Source: Cyclobacteriaceae bacterium (lineage in GTDB: Bacteria; Bacteroidota; Bacteroidia; Cytophagales; Cyclobacteriaceae). Taken from it: a stretch of 64,000 nt of DNA. The translations under genes were made by a program, and so were the position numbers. Positions 44,141 to 53,348 of this stretch are shown here, one piece after another; the stretch's first letter is position 1, and the number at the start of each line of letters is the position of its first letter. The stretch spans positions 62,001 to 126,000 of the forward strand of contig JANQPQ010000046.1 of assembly GCA_028285445.1 (NCBI GenBank), in the 5' to 3' direction. The notes under the pieces were generated by a model that had not been told where the DNA came from, did no database searches, and saw nothing but the letters and a program-made list of their open reading frames with translations.

Positions 44141-45235
44141 GTGAAATGGGTTCATAATTTCATGCTGAAGGAAAATAACCAAGTCAAGACCTTTTTACTG
44201 GTAGCCGGCGGGTGGCTGTTATTTCTCCTTATTGATATTCTAAAGAAGAACTTACTAGCGCGCGACAGCGAACTGCTTTTATTCTATGTTCTACCAGGAA
44301 TAGTCATCTGGATTGCGCTGACTTTTCCCATCATGTTCATTTTTAGGAAATCAAGAAAACTGGGAATTGCCAGCAGGGTTGGAAGCTTGCTTGTTATAGG
44401 AGTGGTGGCGTCGATTGTAAAGACGGTAGCATCCTGGAGTATTTTCTACCTTGGAATTGAAAGTCCGGGGGCTTATGGAGATTTCCTGGCGAACATCATC
44501 ACCTTTTACTATGTTGAGTCGAGCATAATTGCCTGGATTTTGATGATCGTGCTTTTTGTGGTGGAACTCTATGGCCGCTATCGCGATAAATCTGTTGAGG
44601 CTGCACAGTTGGAAACGAAGCTTTCGCAAGCTGAGCTACAGAATCTAAAAATGCAGTTGCAGCCACACTTCCTCTTTAATGCTCATAATACCGTGGCTAT
44701 GCTAATTAGAACCGGCCGCTACGACCAGGCTGTCACTATGATCTCAGAACTGAGCGACATGCTTCGATCATCACTTACTGACGACCGGCCACAGTTCGTG
44801 GCACTTAAAGAGGAATTGGAGTTTATGGACAAATACCTCGCGATAGAGCAACTTCGGTTTGAAGATACCTTGCAGGTAAAAAAAGAGGTGGCAGACTCTC
44901 TTTTAAATTTAGCTGTACCTAACCTCGTGCTTCAGCCGATCATCGAAAACGCCTTCAAACATGGCATCTCCAAAAAAATGGGGACTTCTACCCTGAGAAT
45001 AACTGCTAATAAAAGCAACGGCACCTTGACATTAGCGGTTGAGAATTCGGGGCCGGCATTAACTGATGTTTACCCCGAGGGCATTGGCTTGCGCAATACC
45101 CAGGAAAGATTAAAGCAGCTTTACGGAGACAAGTCCTCAGTAATTCTTAAGAACATTGAAGATGGCGTGGCCGCTGAGATTACAATTCCGGCACAGATAT
45201 TCAATACCACAACCGATGGAAACTCTAATAGTTGA
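44141..45235 (+). CDS. LytS-type sensor histidine kinase (His_kinase, PF06580)
   Basis: 364 residues, from GTG 44141; ATG 44162 (MLKENNQVK) is an equally possible start. Four hydrophobic segments at about 18-150 form the membrane sensor. A coiled coil (LETKLSQAELQNLKMQLQPH) leads to the His-kinase motif LQPHFLFNAHNTVAML with the phosphoacceptor His. The ATPase region contains LQPIIENAFKHGI and GIGLRNTQERLKQLYG. The LytTR response-regulator gene begins 20 bases before this stop, overlapping in another frame, so the pair is translationally coupled. Confidence 0.93.
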   Translation: MKWVHNFMLKENNQVKTFLLVAGGWLLFLLIDILKKNLLARDSELLLFYVLPGIVIWIALTFPIMFIFRKSRKLGIASRVGSLLVIGVVASIVKTVASWSIFYLGIESPGAYGDFLANIITFYYVESSIIAWILMIVLFVVELYGRYRDKSVEAAQLETKLSQAELQNLKMQLQPHFLFNAHNTVAMLIRTGRYDQAVTMISELSDMLRSSLTDDRPQFVALKEELEFMDKYLAIEQLRFEDTLQVKKEVADSLLNLAVPNLVLQPIIENAFKHGISKKMGTSTLRITANKSNGTLTLAVENSGPALTDVYPEGIGLRNTQERLKQLYGDKSSVILKNIEDGVAAEITIPAQIFNTTTDGNSNS

Positions 45236-46049
45236 TGACGAGAAGAAAGCGCGGGAGGGGCTAACGAAATTGACGCTTAGCCACCCAGAATTGAGCCTGG
45301 CCGCAGTTTGCAAAAATGGCCTGGAGGCGATCGAATACTTGCAAAGTAATCAGGTTGACCTGCTACTCCTCGATATCCAGATGCCCGGGATCAATGGTTT
45401 TGAGGTTCTGAACTCCGTAGACCTGCCTCGATCTACGGTGGTGATATTCGTTACTGCTTATGATCAATTCGCATTGAAGGCATTTGAGTACCATGCCATC
45501 GACTACCTGTTAAAGCCATTTACAGATCACCGGTTTAACGTAGCCATTACCAATGCAAAGAAGTTACATGGTGCACTAAGTGAATCTGATAGCAGGCAGA
45601 ACCTTCAGGCAGTACTACAATCTTTTAAGGCTCAAGGCACTGACGAAAATGGCAGCTTGGTTAGTGAGCCAATTCCCCAGCAAAGATTGGTAATTAAATC
45701 TGATGGCAAGATAGTTTTCCTTGACTATGAGAAGATAAATTGGATAGAGGGTTATGACTATTACATTAAGGTTCATTTACAGGGCAAGGTGTTTTTGGTA
45801 AGGGAGCGGCTAAAAGATATTTCAGAGAGATTGCCTTCCAACTTCTTACGCATACATAAGTCGAGCATAGTTAACCTATTAATGATATCTGAACTGGAGA
45901 AACTGAGCCATCAGGAGTACAGTGTAAAACTGAAAGATGGTACCGATTTAAAAGTGAGTCGAAGCTATAGAGAAGAATTCGATAATGCCTTACAGTTAGA
46001 TGGCGTGGCAAATGGCCCCAAACGTCTAACTGGAAGCAGTAAGACATAA
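45216..46049 (+). CDS. LytTR response regulator (partner of the LytS-type kinase)
   Basis: 277 residues from ATG 45216, which begins the receiver sequence METLIVDDEKKAREG directly. An earlier in-frame start would lie inside the kinase gene. The phosphoacceptor is Asp53 in LLLLDIQMPG. The receiver is followed by the LytTR DNA-binding domain (about 165-265: WIEGYDYYIKVHLQGKVFLV, FLRIHKSSIVNL, VSRSYREEFD). The protein overlaps the kinase by 20 bases. Targets are probably envelope genes; this is inferred from other Bacteroidota LytTR systems. Confidence 0.94.
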   Translation: METLIVDDEKKAREGLTKLTLSHPELSLAAVCKNGLEAIEYLQSNQVDLLLLDIQMPGINGFEVLNSVDLPRSTVVIFVTAYDQFALKAFEYHAIDYLLKPFTDHRFNVAITNAKKLHGALSESDSRQNLQAVLQSFKAQGTDENGSLVSEPIPQQRLVIKSDGKIVFLDYEKINWIEGYDYYIKVHLQGKVFLVRERLKDISERLPSNFLRIHKSSIVNLLMISELEKLSHQEYSVKLKDGTDLKVSRSYREEFDNALQLDGVANGPKRLTGSSKT

Positions 46050-46105
46050 GCAGTGTCACTGGTTCACCGGAGTGCCTAAATTGCAGTTTCCTACAACATT
46101 CAAGT

Positions 46106-46981
46106 ATGAAAACTGTTTGCATATCATTGATTTTAATTGCTGGTATTTGTCGGGCTCAATCCGACTATAGCATTAGCAATTCCGGACCATCATGGTCTCC
46201 AGACGGCGAGAAGATTGCCTACTGGTCTAGTCAAGACGGGAACAACGAGATTTATGTGATGAATAAGGATGGTAGTGGCGCGACCCGCATAACAGATAAT
46301 CCCTTGCCAGACTACTTACCAAAATTTTCACCAGATGGTTCACGGTTGGTGTTTATGAGGGGAGAACGGGATCACTACCAGGTTTACATCGTTGATCTCA
46401 ACAGTGGGGAGGAGAAACTCGTCACTGGCGACCTGGCAAACTGTGAGGATCCGGCATGGTTACATGACAATAGTGGAATAATATTTAATGCAGATCACAC
46501 AGGGAATCACGAGTTATATATTCGCAGATTTGATGGCTCGCCAGATCAGCAACTTACAGACAATTCATATAGAGATTTCACCGCTTCGATATCAAATGAT
46601 GGCAGGTCTGTAGTGTTTGTGAGGTCTGAAGCAAGAGGGGAGTCAAATCTAATGACAATGAAGATAGATGGGTCCAATCAGAAAACTTTACCACATACCT
46701 TCAAAGGTTATGCGCCGGTTTGGTCTCCTAATCGCGCCAAGATATATTTTCTTCAGCGCGTAGGAAGCTACAACAATATTTTCCAACTCGAATTAGCTAC
46801 GGAGGCAGCAAAGGAGCTTACCAATGCACCAGCTCATGATATTTTCCCAGCGATCTCTCCTGACGGGAAACAACTGTTGTTTGCATCGAGGCGGGATACC
46901 GGTGAGTATGAGATTTACTTGATATCGCTTGCGGATGGTGACATTTCACGACTTACTCATAACTCCAGGGTGGGTAAATAA
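46106..46981 (+). CDS. TolB-like WD40 (PD40) propeller protein, secreted
   Basis: 291 residues, signal peptide MKTVCISLILIAGICRAQ. At least six PD40 units, such as PSWSPDGEKIAYWSSQDG, PKFSPDGSRLVFMRGERD and PAISPDGKQLLFASRRDT. There is no extra catalytic domain. It resembles TolB-type propellers, but none of the Tol-Pal genes is adjacent. It converges with the HELGH peptidase gene, 3 bases between stops. Confidence 0.88.
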   Translation: MKTVCISLILIAGICRAQSDYSISNSGPSWSPDGEKIAYWSSQDGNNEIYVMNKDGSGATRITDNPLPDYLPKFSPDGSRLVFMRGERDHYQVYIVDLNSGEEKLVTGDLANCEDPAWLHDNSGIIFNADHTGNHELYIRRFDGSPDQQLTDNSYRDFTASISNDGRSVVFVRSEARGESNLMTMKIDGSNQKTLPHTFKGYAPVWSPNRAKIYFLQRVGSYNNIFQLELATEAAKELTNAPAHDIFPAISPDGKQLLFASRRDTGEYEIYLISLADGDISRLTHNSRVGK

Positions 46982-46984
46982 GGC

Positions 46985-47752
46985 TTACGGCAAATTTCTA
47001 CTGAGACCGCGATATTTGGGCGAGGCAAGCAGCTCCTCCCGAATTTCCTCATCAGTCATATAATACTTGTCTATAAATTCCGCACCAAAAGAATTGTACA
47101 GAGGCCTTGTAGTATCGTCATTCCGCACAAAGTAGGCATAGTGGTATATCTGAAGGCCCAACCCCCGATACAAAGGAACTAGGTCAGTGGTTCTCTCATG
47201 ACGGGCTCTGAAGTTACTGCTAATTAAATACTGTAAGCCCCAGTTTGCAACACCAAGAGTATTTAACTGGTGATAATAGGAAGCATGGCCTAATTCATGG
47301 GCTAGAATTCCAACCTGGGCATCAAACGGTAAAGATCGAAGTAGTATAGGGTCCATGGCAGTTCCTTCAGAGTCGTTGAGGAGGATACGATAATGGCGAT
47401 TGGCGCGGCTACCGAAAAGTGTGCTGATCTCGAAATTAGATTCCATTGGGGCGCCATCTTGAGTGAGTTCGAAGGAAACTTTGACATCCTTTAAATCAGG
47501 ATAGGCCGCCAGGGCGATCAAAGCTTGCAATTCATATCCTTCAGGAAGAAACTTATTGGCCCCAAAAAGCTGTTGTAAGCTATCGACACTAAGTTCATTT
47601 TGTAGAGAATCGTAAGAATAAACCGGGCTTAGGGAAAGGGGATGATTTTCAGCACGCTGATCTGGGTTTACTGCTTGCAGGAAGATAAGCACCAGCAGCA
47701 CCAGTATAATGGTAAGGAGGTAAACCAAAATGCGACGTAGAAATTTCATCAT
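46985..47752 (-). CDS. Membrane-anchored M48-like metallopeptidase
   Basis: 255 residues from ATG 47752; the frame opens with TTG two codons earlier. The N-terminal membrane segment is FLRRILVYLLTIILVLLVLI. The zinc site is VGILAHELGHASYYHQL, with a later ARHERTTDLVPL that could supply the third ligand Glu, as in the ExxAD of M48-type gluzincins. The catalytic part therefore sits in the periplasm. It overlaps nothing; the small zinc-ribbon gene starts 78 bases upstream on the other strand. The assignment to M48 is by motif only. Confidence 0.7.
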   Translation of the reverse strand: MMKFLRRILVYLLTIILVLLVLIFLQAVNPDQRAENHPLSLSPVYSYDSLQNELSVDSLQQLFGANKFLPEGYELQALIALAAYPDLKDVKVSFELTQDGAPMESNFEISTLFGSRANRHYRILLNDSEGTAMDPILLRSLPFDAQVGILAHELGHASYYHQLNTLGVANWGLQYLISSNFRARHERTTDLVPLYRGLGLQIYHYAYFVRNDDTTRPLYNSFGAEFIDKYYMTDEEIREELLASPKYRGLSRNLP

Positions 47753-47829
47753 AGCCAAAGTAATGATATTTTGAGGGAAGAAAAACCGTGTAATCGGTGC
47801 TCGCCACTAACAAACGATTGTAGATCAGC

Positions 47830-47991
47830 ATGAAAAAGAAAGAATGCCCGGCTTGCGCCATGGAAGTTGATGAGGATAGCATTGAATGCCCAATCTGTAG
47901 GTATGAATTTCCGAGATCAAAATTCAGCTACCAGTGGGTGGCCTGGGTGTTGCTTCTAATTATTCTATTATTTTTCCTGATTCGAATTTAG
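47830..47991 (+). CDS. 53-residue zinc-ribbon membrane protein
   Basis: ATG 47830 to TAG 47991, too short for most gene finders. Two Cys pairs, CPAC at residues 6-9 and CPIC at 20-23, separated by ten residues (KKKECPACAMEV, DSIECPICRYEF), form a zinc ribbon. They are followed by one membrane segment (WVAWVLLLIILLFFLIRI) at 36-53, so the ribbon should face the cytoplasm. It fills the gap between the M48-like and M28 genes. Such zinc-ribbon-TM mini-proteins are known in bacteria, but their role is not settled. Confidence 0.72.
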   Translation: MKKKECPACAMEVDEDSIECPICRYEFPRSKFSYQWVAWVLLLIILLFFLIRI

Positions 47992-47998
47992 CGCAGCT

Positions 47999-48895
47999 TT
48001 ACCCAGCAAGTTGCTTATCGAGTGCCACTATGGCATCAATAAGCATCTCAATTACATTAATGTAGAAATCCTGGTTGATATTCTCGAAATCATCGGTAGG
48101 CTTGTGATAGTCTTTGTGATCATCTACTCCAAAGTATAGAAACGGAATTTTGGCTTGATGAAATGGGCCATGGTCTGAGGAGAAAGTCCAGTCATTTAAA
48201 CCCAGATCAGGTTGGTCGTGGCCAAATAGCAACTTTACATTTGAGTTCTCGCCAACATTTTGCAGAACAGGCTTAAACTGCGGATAGTGATAAGTGCCAA
48301 CTGCATAAATTTCATTCTCGTCGTTGTGACTTATCATATCAAAATTGATGTTGAGCTTAATATTCGATTTGGGAATGGGAGGAGAAGCAACGAAGGCCCT
48401 TGCCCCCTGCAGGCCCAGCTCCTCAGCATCGAAAGCGACAAAAATCAAACGGTGGTTGACGGGGTTCTCCTTAAAGTATTTAGCCAGGGCCAATATGGCA
48501 CTGGTCCCCGAGGCATTGTCATCGGCTCCATTATATATTTCACCATTCTTTATGCCCTCATGATCGTAGTGAGCAGTAATTACTAACGCATCCTGACTTT
48601 TTCCCGGAACTTCGCCTACAATATTAATGCCTTCAATCTCGTTGTTGCCCGCTTGGAATTTGAAGGCGTGATGGAAGGAATTGTTGACAGGAGCCAGTCC
48701 ATTCTCTGCAAATCGCTCAGTAAGATATTTTAGCGCAATAGCTGCGCCTTCAGTTGCTGTTCTGCGGCCTTGCAGAGAGTCATGTGAAAGTACTTGCATA
48801 TCTCGAAGCACTTCAGACTTTGAAATTCTACCTTGCCCTAGAATATTAACATGAAAACCGACGTTAGCTAAGAGTACAATCACTACAAATCTCAT
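47999..48895 (-). CDS. M28-family metallopeptidase, secreted
   Basis: 298 residues from ATG 48895, which starts a signal peptide (MRFVVIVLLANVGFHVNILG). An ATG 14 codons upstream exists but would disrupt it. M28 motifs are complete: ITAHYDHEG (His ligand), YNGADDNASGT (bridging Asp), FDAEELGLQG (catalytic Glu plus ligand Glu), INFDMISH (Asp), and SSDHGPFHQAKIP (His). It is an aminopeptidase-type dizinc exopeptidase, probably acting in the periplasm or outside. Divergent from the 48979 gene. Confidence 0.93.
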   Translation of the reverse strand: MRFVVIVLLANVGFHVNILGQGRISKSEVLRDMQVLSHDSLQGRRTATEGAAIALKYLTERFAENGLAPVNNSFHHAFKFQAGNNEIEGINIVGEVPGKSQDALVITAHYDHEGIKNGEIYNGADDNASGTSAILALAKYFKENPVNHRLIFVAFDAEELGLQGARAFVASPPIPKSNIKLNINFDMISHNDENEIYAVGTYHYPQFKPVLQNVGENSNVKLLFGHDQPDLGLNDWTFSSDHGPFHQAKIPFLYFGVDDHKDYHKPTDDFENINQDFYINVIEMLIDAIVALDKQLAG

Positions 48896-48978
48896 GCGGC
48901 CAAATTTCGAGGAACTATTCCATATATTAATTAACATAACGTTAAATTTAGCATTCTGAAGTTACTTGCCTAAGCTTT

Positions 48979-50091
48979 ATGCAGTTAACGAAGAAAATCA
49001 TCTTTCTCACCTTACTGAGTTTTGTAGGGGCAACAGCCAAGCCGCAGTCTGATATTATTAATATAGACGGGCCAAAGCATTTTGCTACTTCGGCAAACCT
49101 GCCTTCAGATATTTTATCATCAAAATCAATTTTTGTTTATAATCCACTCAAAGATGCGGCCATTCTGCGCCAAGGGTGGAAAAAATTAGGTGAGCAGTCG
49201 CACGAAACTTTCCGGCGCGCAGGCATAGACGTTGTTGCTTATTATCATTTGCATGACATGGTTGCGGGCAGTGCAGCCAGTAACGCAATTGTTGCTTCCC
49301 TTACTTCGCGTGGTATTAGTAACTTGATTATTCTAAACCATGAAATTGATGGACGCAGGGGTAAGGAAGAATTTAAACTTGTAATTACCCCCTTCAACAA
49401 CAAAACCACATTGGTAGATCAGGGTCAGGCAGCCTACGCTGTAGACGGGGCCGCTCTGGATGTTGTTATGCTAACGTTGTACCGGAAGGCAGCTAAGGGG
49501 CTGGAGCGGAAGAGTTTATTGATCACCGAAAACCCTGAATATTTCGAAGATGCTGATTTGATTTCTGGCCAACGACATGAAAAGTTTCCAGTTGACCTAA
49601 GGGTTCTGAAAATAGCGGTGAAACTTCAATCAGAACTTGCTATCCCAGAAAATGCAAACGATGCCTTGACCAATCAACTGCGGGGAGCGAATACTCAGAT
49701 TGCCCGGAACAACCAACAGTTGCAGGATTTGCTGGAGGCCTATCCACTTAAATACGAATGGGTTAACGGCAACGTACCCGATGAGGAACTAAGGTCAAAG
49801 GGTGTTCAATTTGTACTCCATCACCTTAATACCAGTGCTGAAGTCATAAGAAGGATGCTTAACTATCCTATGGACGAGGAGCAGGTTAGTTATGTATCAA
49901 CGGTATACCAGGCTGAAGAGGAGATTACCCGTACACTGCCTGCAGACCAGACGGTTCATAAATATTATGTGAAGCATGTAATTACCGGCGATGCCTACCT
50001 GGGTACGGAATGGGATGCAGATTTAACCTGGCAAAGTTCACTAACCAACTTTATGACTAACCTAAGAAAGGAACTAAAGCTGAACCCTTAA
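48979..50091 (+). CDS. Secreted protein of unknown function beside DPP IV
   Basis: 370 residues with a signal peptide (MQLTKKIIFLTLLSFVGATA). The N-terminal 180 residues have alternating strands and helices (ILSSKSIFVYNPLKDAAILR, GIDVVAYYHLHDMVAGSAAS, GISNLIILNHEIDGRRGKEE). The C-terminal half is helical, with a basic patch near the end and an acidic HKYYVKHVITGDAYLGTEWD. No catalytic motif is recognised. The DPP IV-like gene starts 45 bases later on the same strand, so cotranscription is likely. Possibly a companion factor of the peptidase; this is inference. Confidence 0.65.
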   Translation: MQLTKKIIFLTLLSFVGATAKPQSDIINIDGPKHFATSANLPSDILSSKSIFVYNPLKDAAILRQGWKKLGEQSHETFRRAGIDVVAYYHLHDMVAGSAASNAIVASLTSRGISNLIILNHEIDGRRGKEEFKLVITPFNNKTTLVDQGQAAYAVDGAALDVVMLTLYRKAAKGLERKSLLITENPEYFEDADLISGQRHEKFPVDLRVLKIAVKLQSELAIPENANDALTNQLRGANTQIARNNQQLQDLLEAYPLKYEWVNGNVPDEELRSKGVQFVLHHLNTSAEVIRRMLNYPMDEEQVSYVSTVYQAEEEITRTLPADQTVHKYYVKHVITGDAYLGTEWDADLTWQSSLTNFMTNLRKELKLNP

Positions 50092-50136
50092 CCATTTTGG
50101 CCCAGTTAACTCCTTTAACTTTCGCAAGTACATCAT

Positions 50137-52314
50137 ATGAAACCTACCTACATCTATTTAATCTTATCACTGCTATCTGCTCCGTTGTGGGCGCAGCAAC
50201 AAATTACCGTTGAAGATATTTACGCCAATGGCACTTTCACACCGAAAACGGTGAGAAACGTGAACTGGATGAACGACGGACAGTTTTACACGGCCCTGGA
50301 AAGCAACAATATTGTAAAGTATGATATTTCTACCGGTGAGCAGGTAGGCGTATTGTTCAGATCTACTGACCATAACCTCACTCAACGAATTTCAAATTAC
50401 TGGTTCAACCCCGGCGAAACCAACATTTTAATTGCTGCCGATCGACAGGCAATTTATCGTAGATCATATACAGCGCAATATTACTTATTCGGTATGGAGA
50501 CAGGTGAGCTAACTAACCTCTCAGCATCGGGAAGACAATCATACACCACGCTATCTCCTGATGGATCTATGGCCGCATTTGTGCGCGACAATAATCTCTA
50601 TTACATCACCCTCGATAGCTTAAAGGAGGTGCAAGTCACTGCAGACGGTGAGTTCAATAAAATTATTAATGGTAGTACCGATTGGGTTTATGAGGAGGAG
50701 CTGTATCTAACCAAGGCATTTTTTTGGTCGCCAGATAGTAAGCGCTTGGCTTTCCTAAAATTTGATGAATCTGAAGTAAGACAGTATAACTTACAATACT
50801 GGGACCAAGGTGCGAATTATCCCCGCGATTACGTTTATAAATATCCCAAAGCTGGCGAAAGCAATTCAAAAGTCTCTGTTCACATATATTCTCTTGTCGA
50901 TAGAAAAACTGCCGAGGTGAAAGTAGCTGTAGAAGACGAGGATTTTTACATCCCCAGAATTAATTGGACCACCAACCCAAATTTATTATCAATAAGAAAA
51001 CTCAACCGACTTCAGAATCGGCTGGATATTATCCACGCCAATGTTCAAAGTGGCAGGCAGCAAAATGTATTAACGGAGCGATCCGATACATACATTCATC
51101 TTACTTACACTGATGATCTTACTTATCTCAAAGATGGTCAGCATTTTATTCACACCAGCGATCGCAACGGCGGGAAGCACATATACCTACACACAATGGA
51201 TGGGCAGGTTAAGTATGAGGTAACTACCGGGCCATGGGAGGCAGTTACGCTGGTAGGAATTGATGAGAGTAGAAGACGCCCCCGGGTTTACTACATGTCA
51301 ACTGAAGATTCACCATTAGAGCGCCATCTTTATGCAGTTGACTATGATGGTAAGAACAAAGTCAAGCTTTCTTCATTACCCGGTGTGCATAGAGCGGATA
51401 TTAGTCGGGATTTTAAGTACTACATGGATTATCAGAATAGCGCCGAAAGCGTTCCCGTGGTTAACCTCTATCAGGTTAGGGGTAATAAGATGATCCGGAC
51501 CCTGGAGGATAATGATGAACTAGGCAAGGTTGCGGAAAGTTACGGCCTTGCGAAGAAATTGTTCTACCAATTTCCAACAGTCGACAAGACTATTATTAAT
51601 GGCTACCTGCTGGCACCCCAGGATTTTGATAGCACCAAAGTGTATCCCGTGCTAATGTTCCAATACAGTGGGCCGGGATCGCAGCAGGTAATGAATAGAT
51701 GGAACAGTGGCAATGATCTATGGCACCAGATGCTTGTCCAAAAAGGATATTTGGTTGCTGTAATTGATAGTCGCGGTACCGGAGGTCGTGGCGTTGAATT
51801 CAAGAAATTGACATACGGCCAGCTGGGTAAGTTTGAAACTGAAGACAACATTGAAGCTGCAAAGCACTTGGGAGCACTTGATTTCGTCGACGCGTCACGA
51901 ATTGGTATTTGGGGTTGGAGCTATGGAGGATTCGTTTCCTCTTCTGCCTTGTTCAAGGGTGGCGATATTTTCAAGATGGGTATAGCTGTAGCACCGGTAT
52001 CTAACTGGCGCTATTATGATACAATTTACACCGAAAGATACATGGGGTTGCCGCAGCAGAACCAAGCTGGCTATGATGACAACTCACCGGTTTTTTTCGC
52101 AGAGAATCTGGCTAGTGACTTCCTGCTGGTTCATGGTACGGGCGATGACAATGTGCACTTTCAAAATACTGTAGCTTTGCAAGATGCCCTGATCGCGACA
52201 GGTAAGCAGTTTCAATCATTTTATTACCCAGATAGGGCCCATTCCATTAGAAAAAACAAGGCAAGAGTACACTTATTCCAAATGTTGACAGATTACGTGC
52301 TAAGGAAGCTCTAG
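50137..52314 (+). CDS. Dipeptidyl-peptidase IV (S9B) family, secreted
   Basis: 725 residues, signal peptide MKPTYIYLILSLLSAPLWAQ. The N-terminal eight-bladed propeller region contains the substrate-binding Glu pair in DWVYEEELYL (Tyr185, Glu186-188). The C-terminal hydrolase domain has the nucleophile in IWGWSYGGFV (Ser595), Asp670 in HGTGDDNVHFQN and His702 in PDRAHSIRKN. The arrangement is that of DPP IV, which removes X-Pro dipeptides from peptide N-termini. It is in a same-strand pair with the 48979 gene and divergent from M28; together these suggest extracellular peptide use. Confidence 0.95.
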   Translation: MKPTYIYLILSLLSAPLWAQQQITVEDIYANGTFTPKTVRNVNWMNDGQFYTALESNNIVKYDISTGEQVGVLFRSTDHNLTQRISNYWFNPGETNILIAADRQAIYRRSYTAQYYLFGMETGELTNLSASGRQSYTTLSPDGSMAAFVRDNNLYYITLDSLKEVQVTADGEFNKIINGSTDWVYEEELYLTKAFFWSPDSKRLAFLKFDESEVRQYNLQYWDQGANYPRDYVYKYPKAGESNSKVSVHIYSLVDRKTAEVKVAVEDEDFYIPRINWTTNPNLLSIRKLNRLQNRLDIIHANVQSGRQQNVLTERSDTYIHLTYTDDLTYLKDGQHFIHTSDRNGGKHIYLHTMDGQVKYEVTTGPWEAVTLVGIDESRRRPRVYYMSTEDSPLERHLYAVDYDGKNKVKLSSLPGVHRADISRDFKYYMDYQNSAESVPVVNLYQVRGNKMIRTLEDNDELGKVAESYGLAKKLFYQFPTVDKTIINGYLLAPQDFDSTKVYPVLMFQYSGPGSQQVMNRWNSGNDLWHQMLVQKGYLVAVIDSRGTGGRGVEFKKLTYGQLGKFETEDNIEAAKHLGALDFVDASRIGIWGWSYGGFVSSSALFKGGDIFKMGIAVAPVSNWRYYDTIYTERYMGLPQQNQAGYDDNSPVFFAENLASDFLLVHGTGDDNVHFQNTVALQDALIATGKQFQSFYYPDRAHSIRKNKARVHLFQMLTDYVLRKL

Positions 52315-52418
52315 GAAGGTAATCTCCTGTAAATCAACTGCTTGATGTCATCAAGTGTGACTGTCTTTTAATAAATAATATGTGTAAATTCATGGTGCTA
52401 CACTAACCAAATAACACT

Positions 52419-52871
52419 ATGAACTTCCTGGCAAATATTGAAACATGGGGCAACTCGCACCGCCCGATGTTACTGGATTACGTTCGCATTGTTCTTGGCG
52501 CTTTTGTTACTTACAAAGGCATGACCTTTATGGCAAACATTGATCAGTTGCAATCCCTTATCGGTGGCTACGATTTACTGTTTGCTTCTGTGGCTTTGGC
52601 CCATTACGTAGTTTTCGTGCACATCATTGGAGGGGCTCTGCTTGTGCTTGGTCTTTTCACCCGAGTGATGGCCCTTCTAAACGTTCCAGTACTTATCGGA
52701 GCTGTTTTCCTGGTGAATTACCCCAGTGGTTTTATGTCCATGGGGAACCACTTCGAATTAGAAATCTCTCTGCTGGTCCTGGTTGGCCTGCTACTCTTTG
52801 CCGTCTTCGGAGCTGGCAAATTATCCATCGACCAGATGCGCCGGAGGGAGGCTGAATTAAACTCGCATTAA
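52419..52871 (+). CDS. DoxX-family membrane protein
   Basis: 150 residues with four hydrophobic segments. DoxX features include LLDYVRIVLGAFVTYKGMTF at the start, AHYVVFVHIIGGALLVLGLF, VLIGAVFLVNYPSGFMSM and a last helix ending FGAGKLSIDQMRRRE. DoxX proteins are linked to quinone or sulfur-redox processes in some bacteria; here no partner is adjacent. A perfect 7-bp palindrome (52341-52355) lies about 65 bases upstream. Confidence 0.85.
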   Translation: MNFLANIETWGNSHRPMLLDYVRIVLGAFVTYKGMTFMANIDQLQSLIGGYDLLFASVALAHYVVFVHIIGGALLVLGLFTRVMALLNVPVLIGAVFLVNYPSGFMSMGNHFELEISLLVLVGLLLFAVFGAGKLSIDQMRRREAELNSH

Positions 52872-52927
52872 CAGTTTGCGAAGTACTTAAAATTCTCTAC
52901 TTTTTCTCTGAACATTAATCCTATATT

Positions 52928-53278
52928 ATGAATAGAAAATCATTTTTCTGGGCTGTTCCTGCGCTTTTCGTTGTGGCCTTTGTCTCCTTTTCGTTCTTTT
53001 CAAAAGAAAGAAGACAAGCCGAGTATGCCATCATGAGGGTCTACGAGCCAATTGATGCAAAAAGCGAATTGGTATTATCTTATGGCAATGGTAAAACTGA
53101 AAGGATGGACCTTAAAGACCTCCACACGGTAAATCACGAATACAATGTTGACTTAATTACGAACACGATAAATCGGTTAAGTAACGAGGGCTTTACCTTG
53201 GTTTCTACCGCTGGCTCGGGTGCCGCCAACAGAACTTCCCTTGTACATGTTGAAACTTACGTCTTCGCAAAAGAGTGA
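52928..53278 (+). CDS. Small secreted/anchored protein, unknown
   Basis: 116 residues. Hydrophobic N-terminus (FFWAVPALFVVAFVSFSFF) then a soluble domain (AIMRVYEPIDAKSELVLSYG, VDLITNTINRLSNEGFTLV, VHVETYVFAKE). It resembles no family I know. It is 56 bases after DoxX on the same strand. Start ATG 52928. Confidence 0.6.
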   Translation: MNRKSFFWAVPALFVVAFVSFSFFSKERRQAEYAIMRVYEPIDAKSELVLSYGNGKTERMDLKDLHTVNHEYNVDLITNTINRLSNEGFTLVSTAGSGAANRTSLVHVETYVFAKE

Positions 53279-53348
53279 TTTAGAATTTTTTGTGTTTATT
53301 TGATGCGGAATTTTTCAGTTTGCACTAGTCTCAACCTAACGCAATCTT

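Noticed and set aside
52341-52355. CTTGATG-T-CATCAAG palindrome between DPP IV and DoxX as a terminator
   Set aside because: The T-run is weak and the one-base centre would leave a poor hairpin. It may be an operator, but there is no further support.
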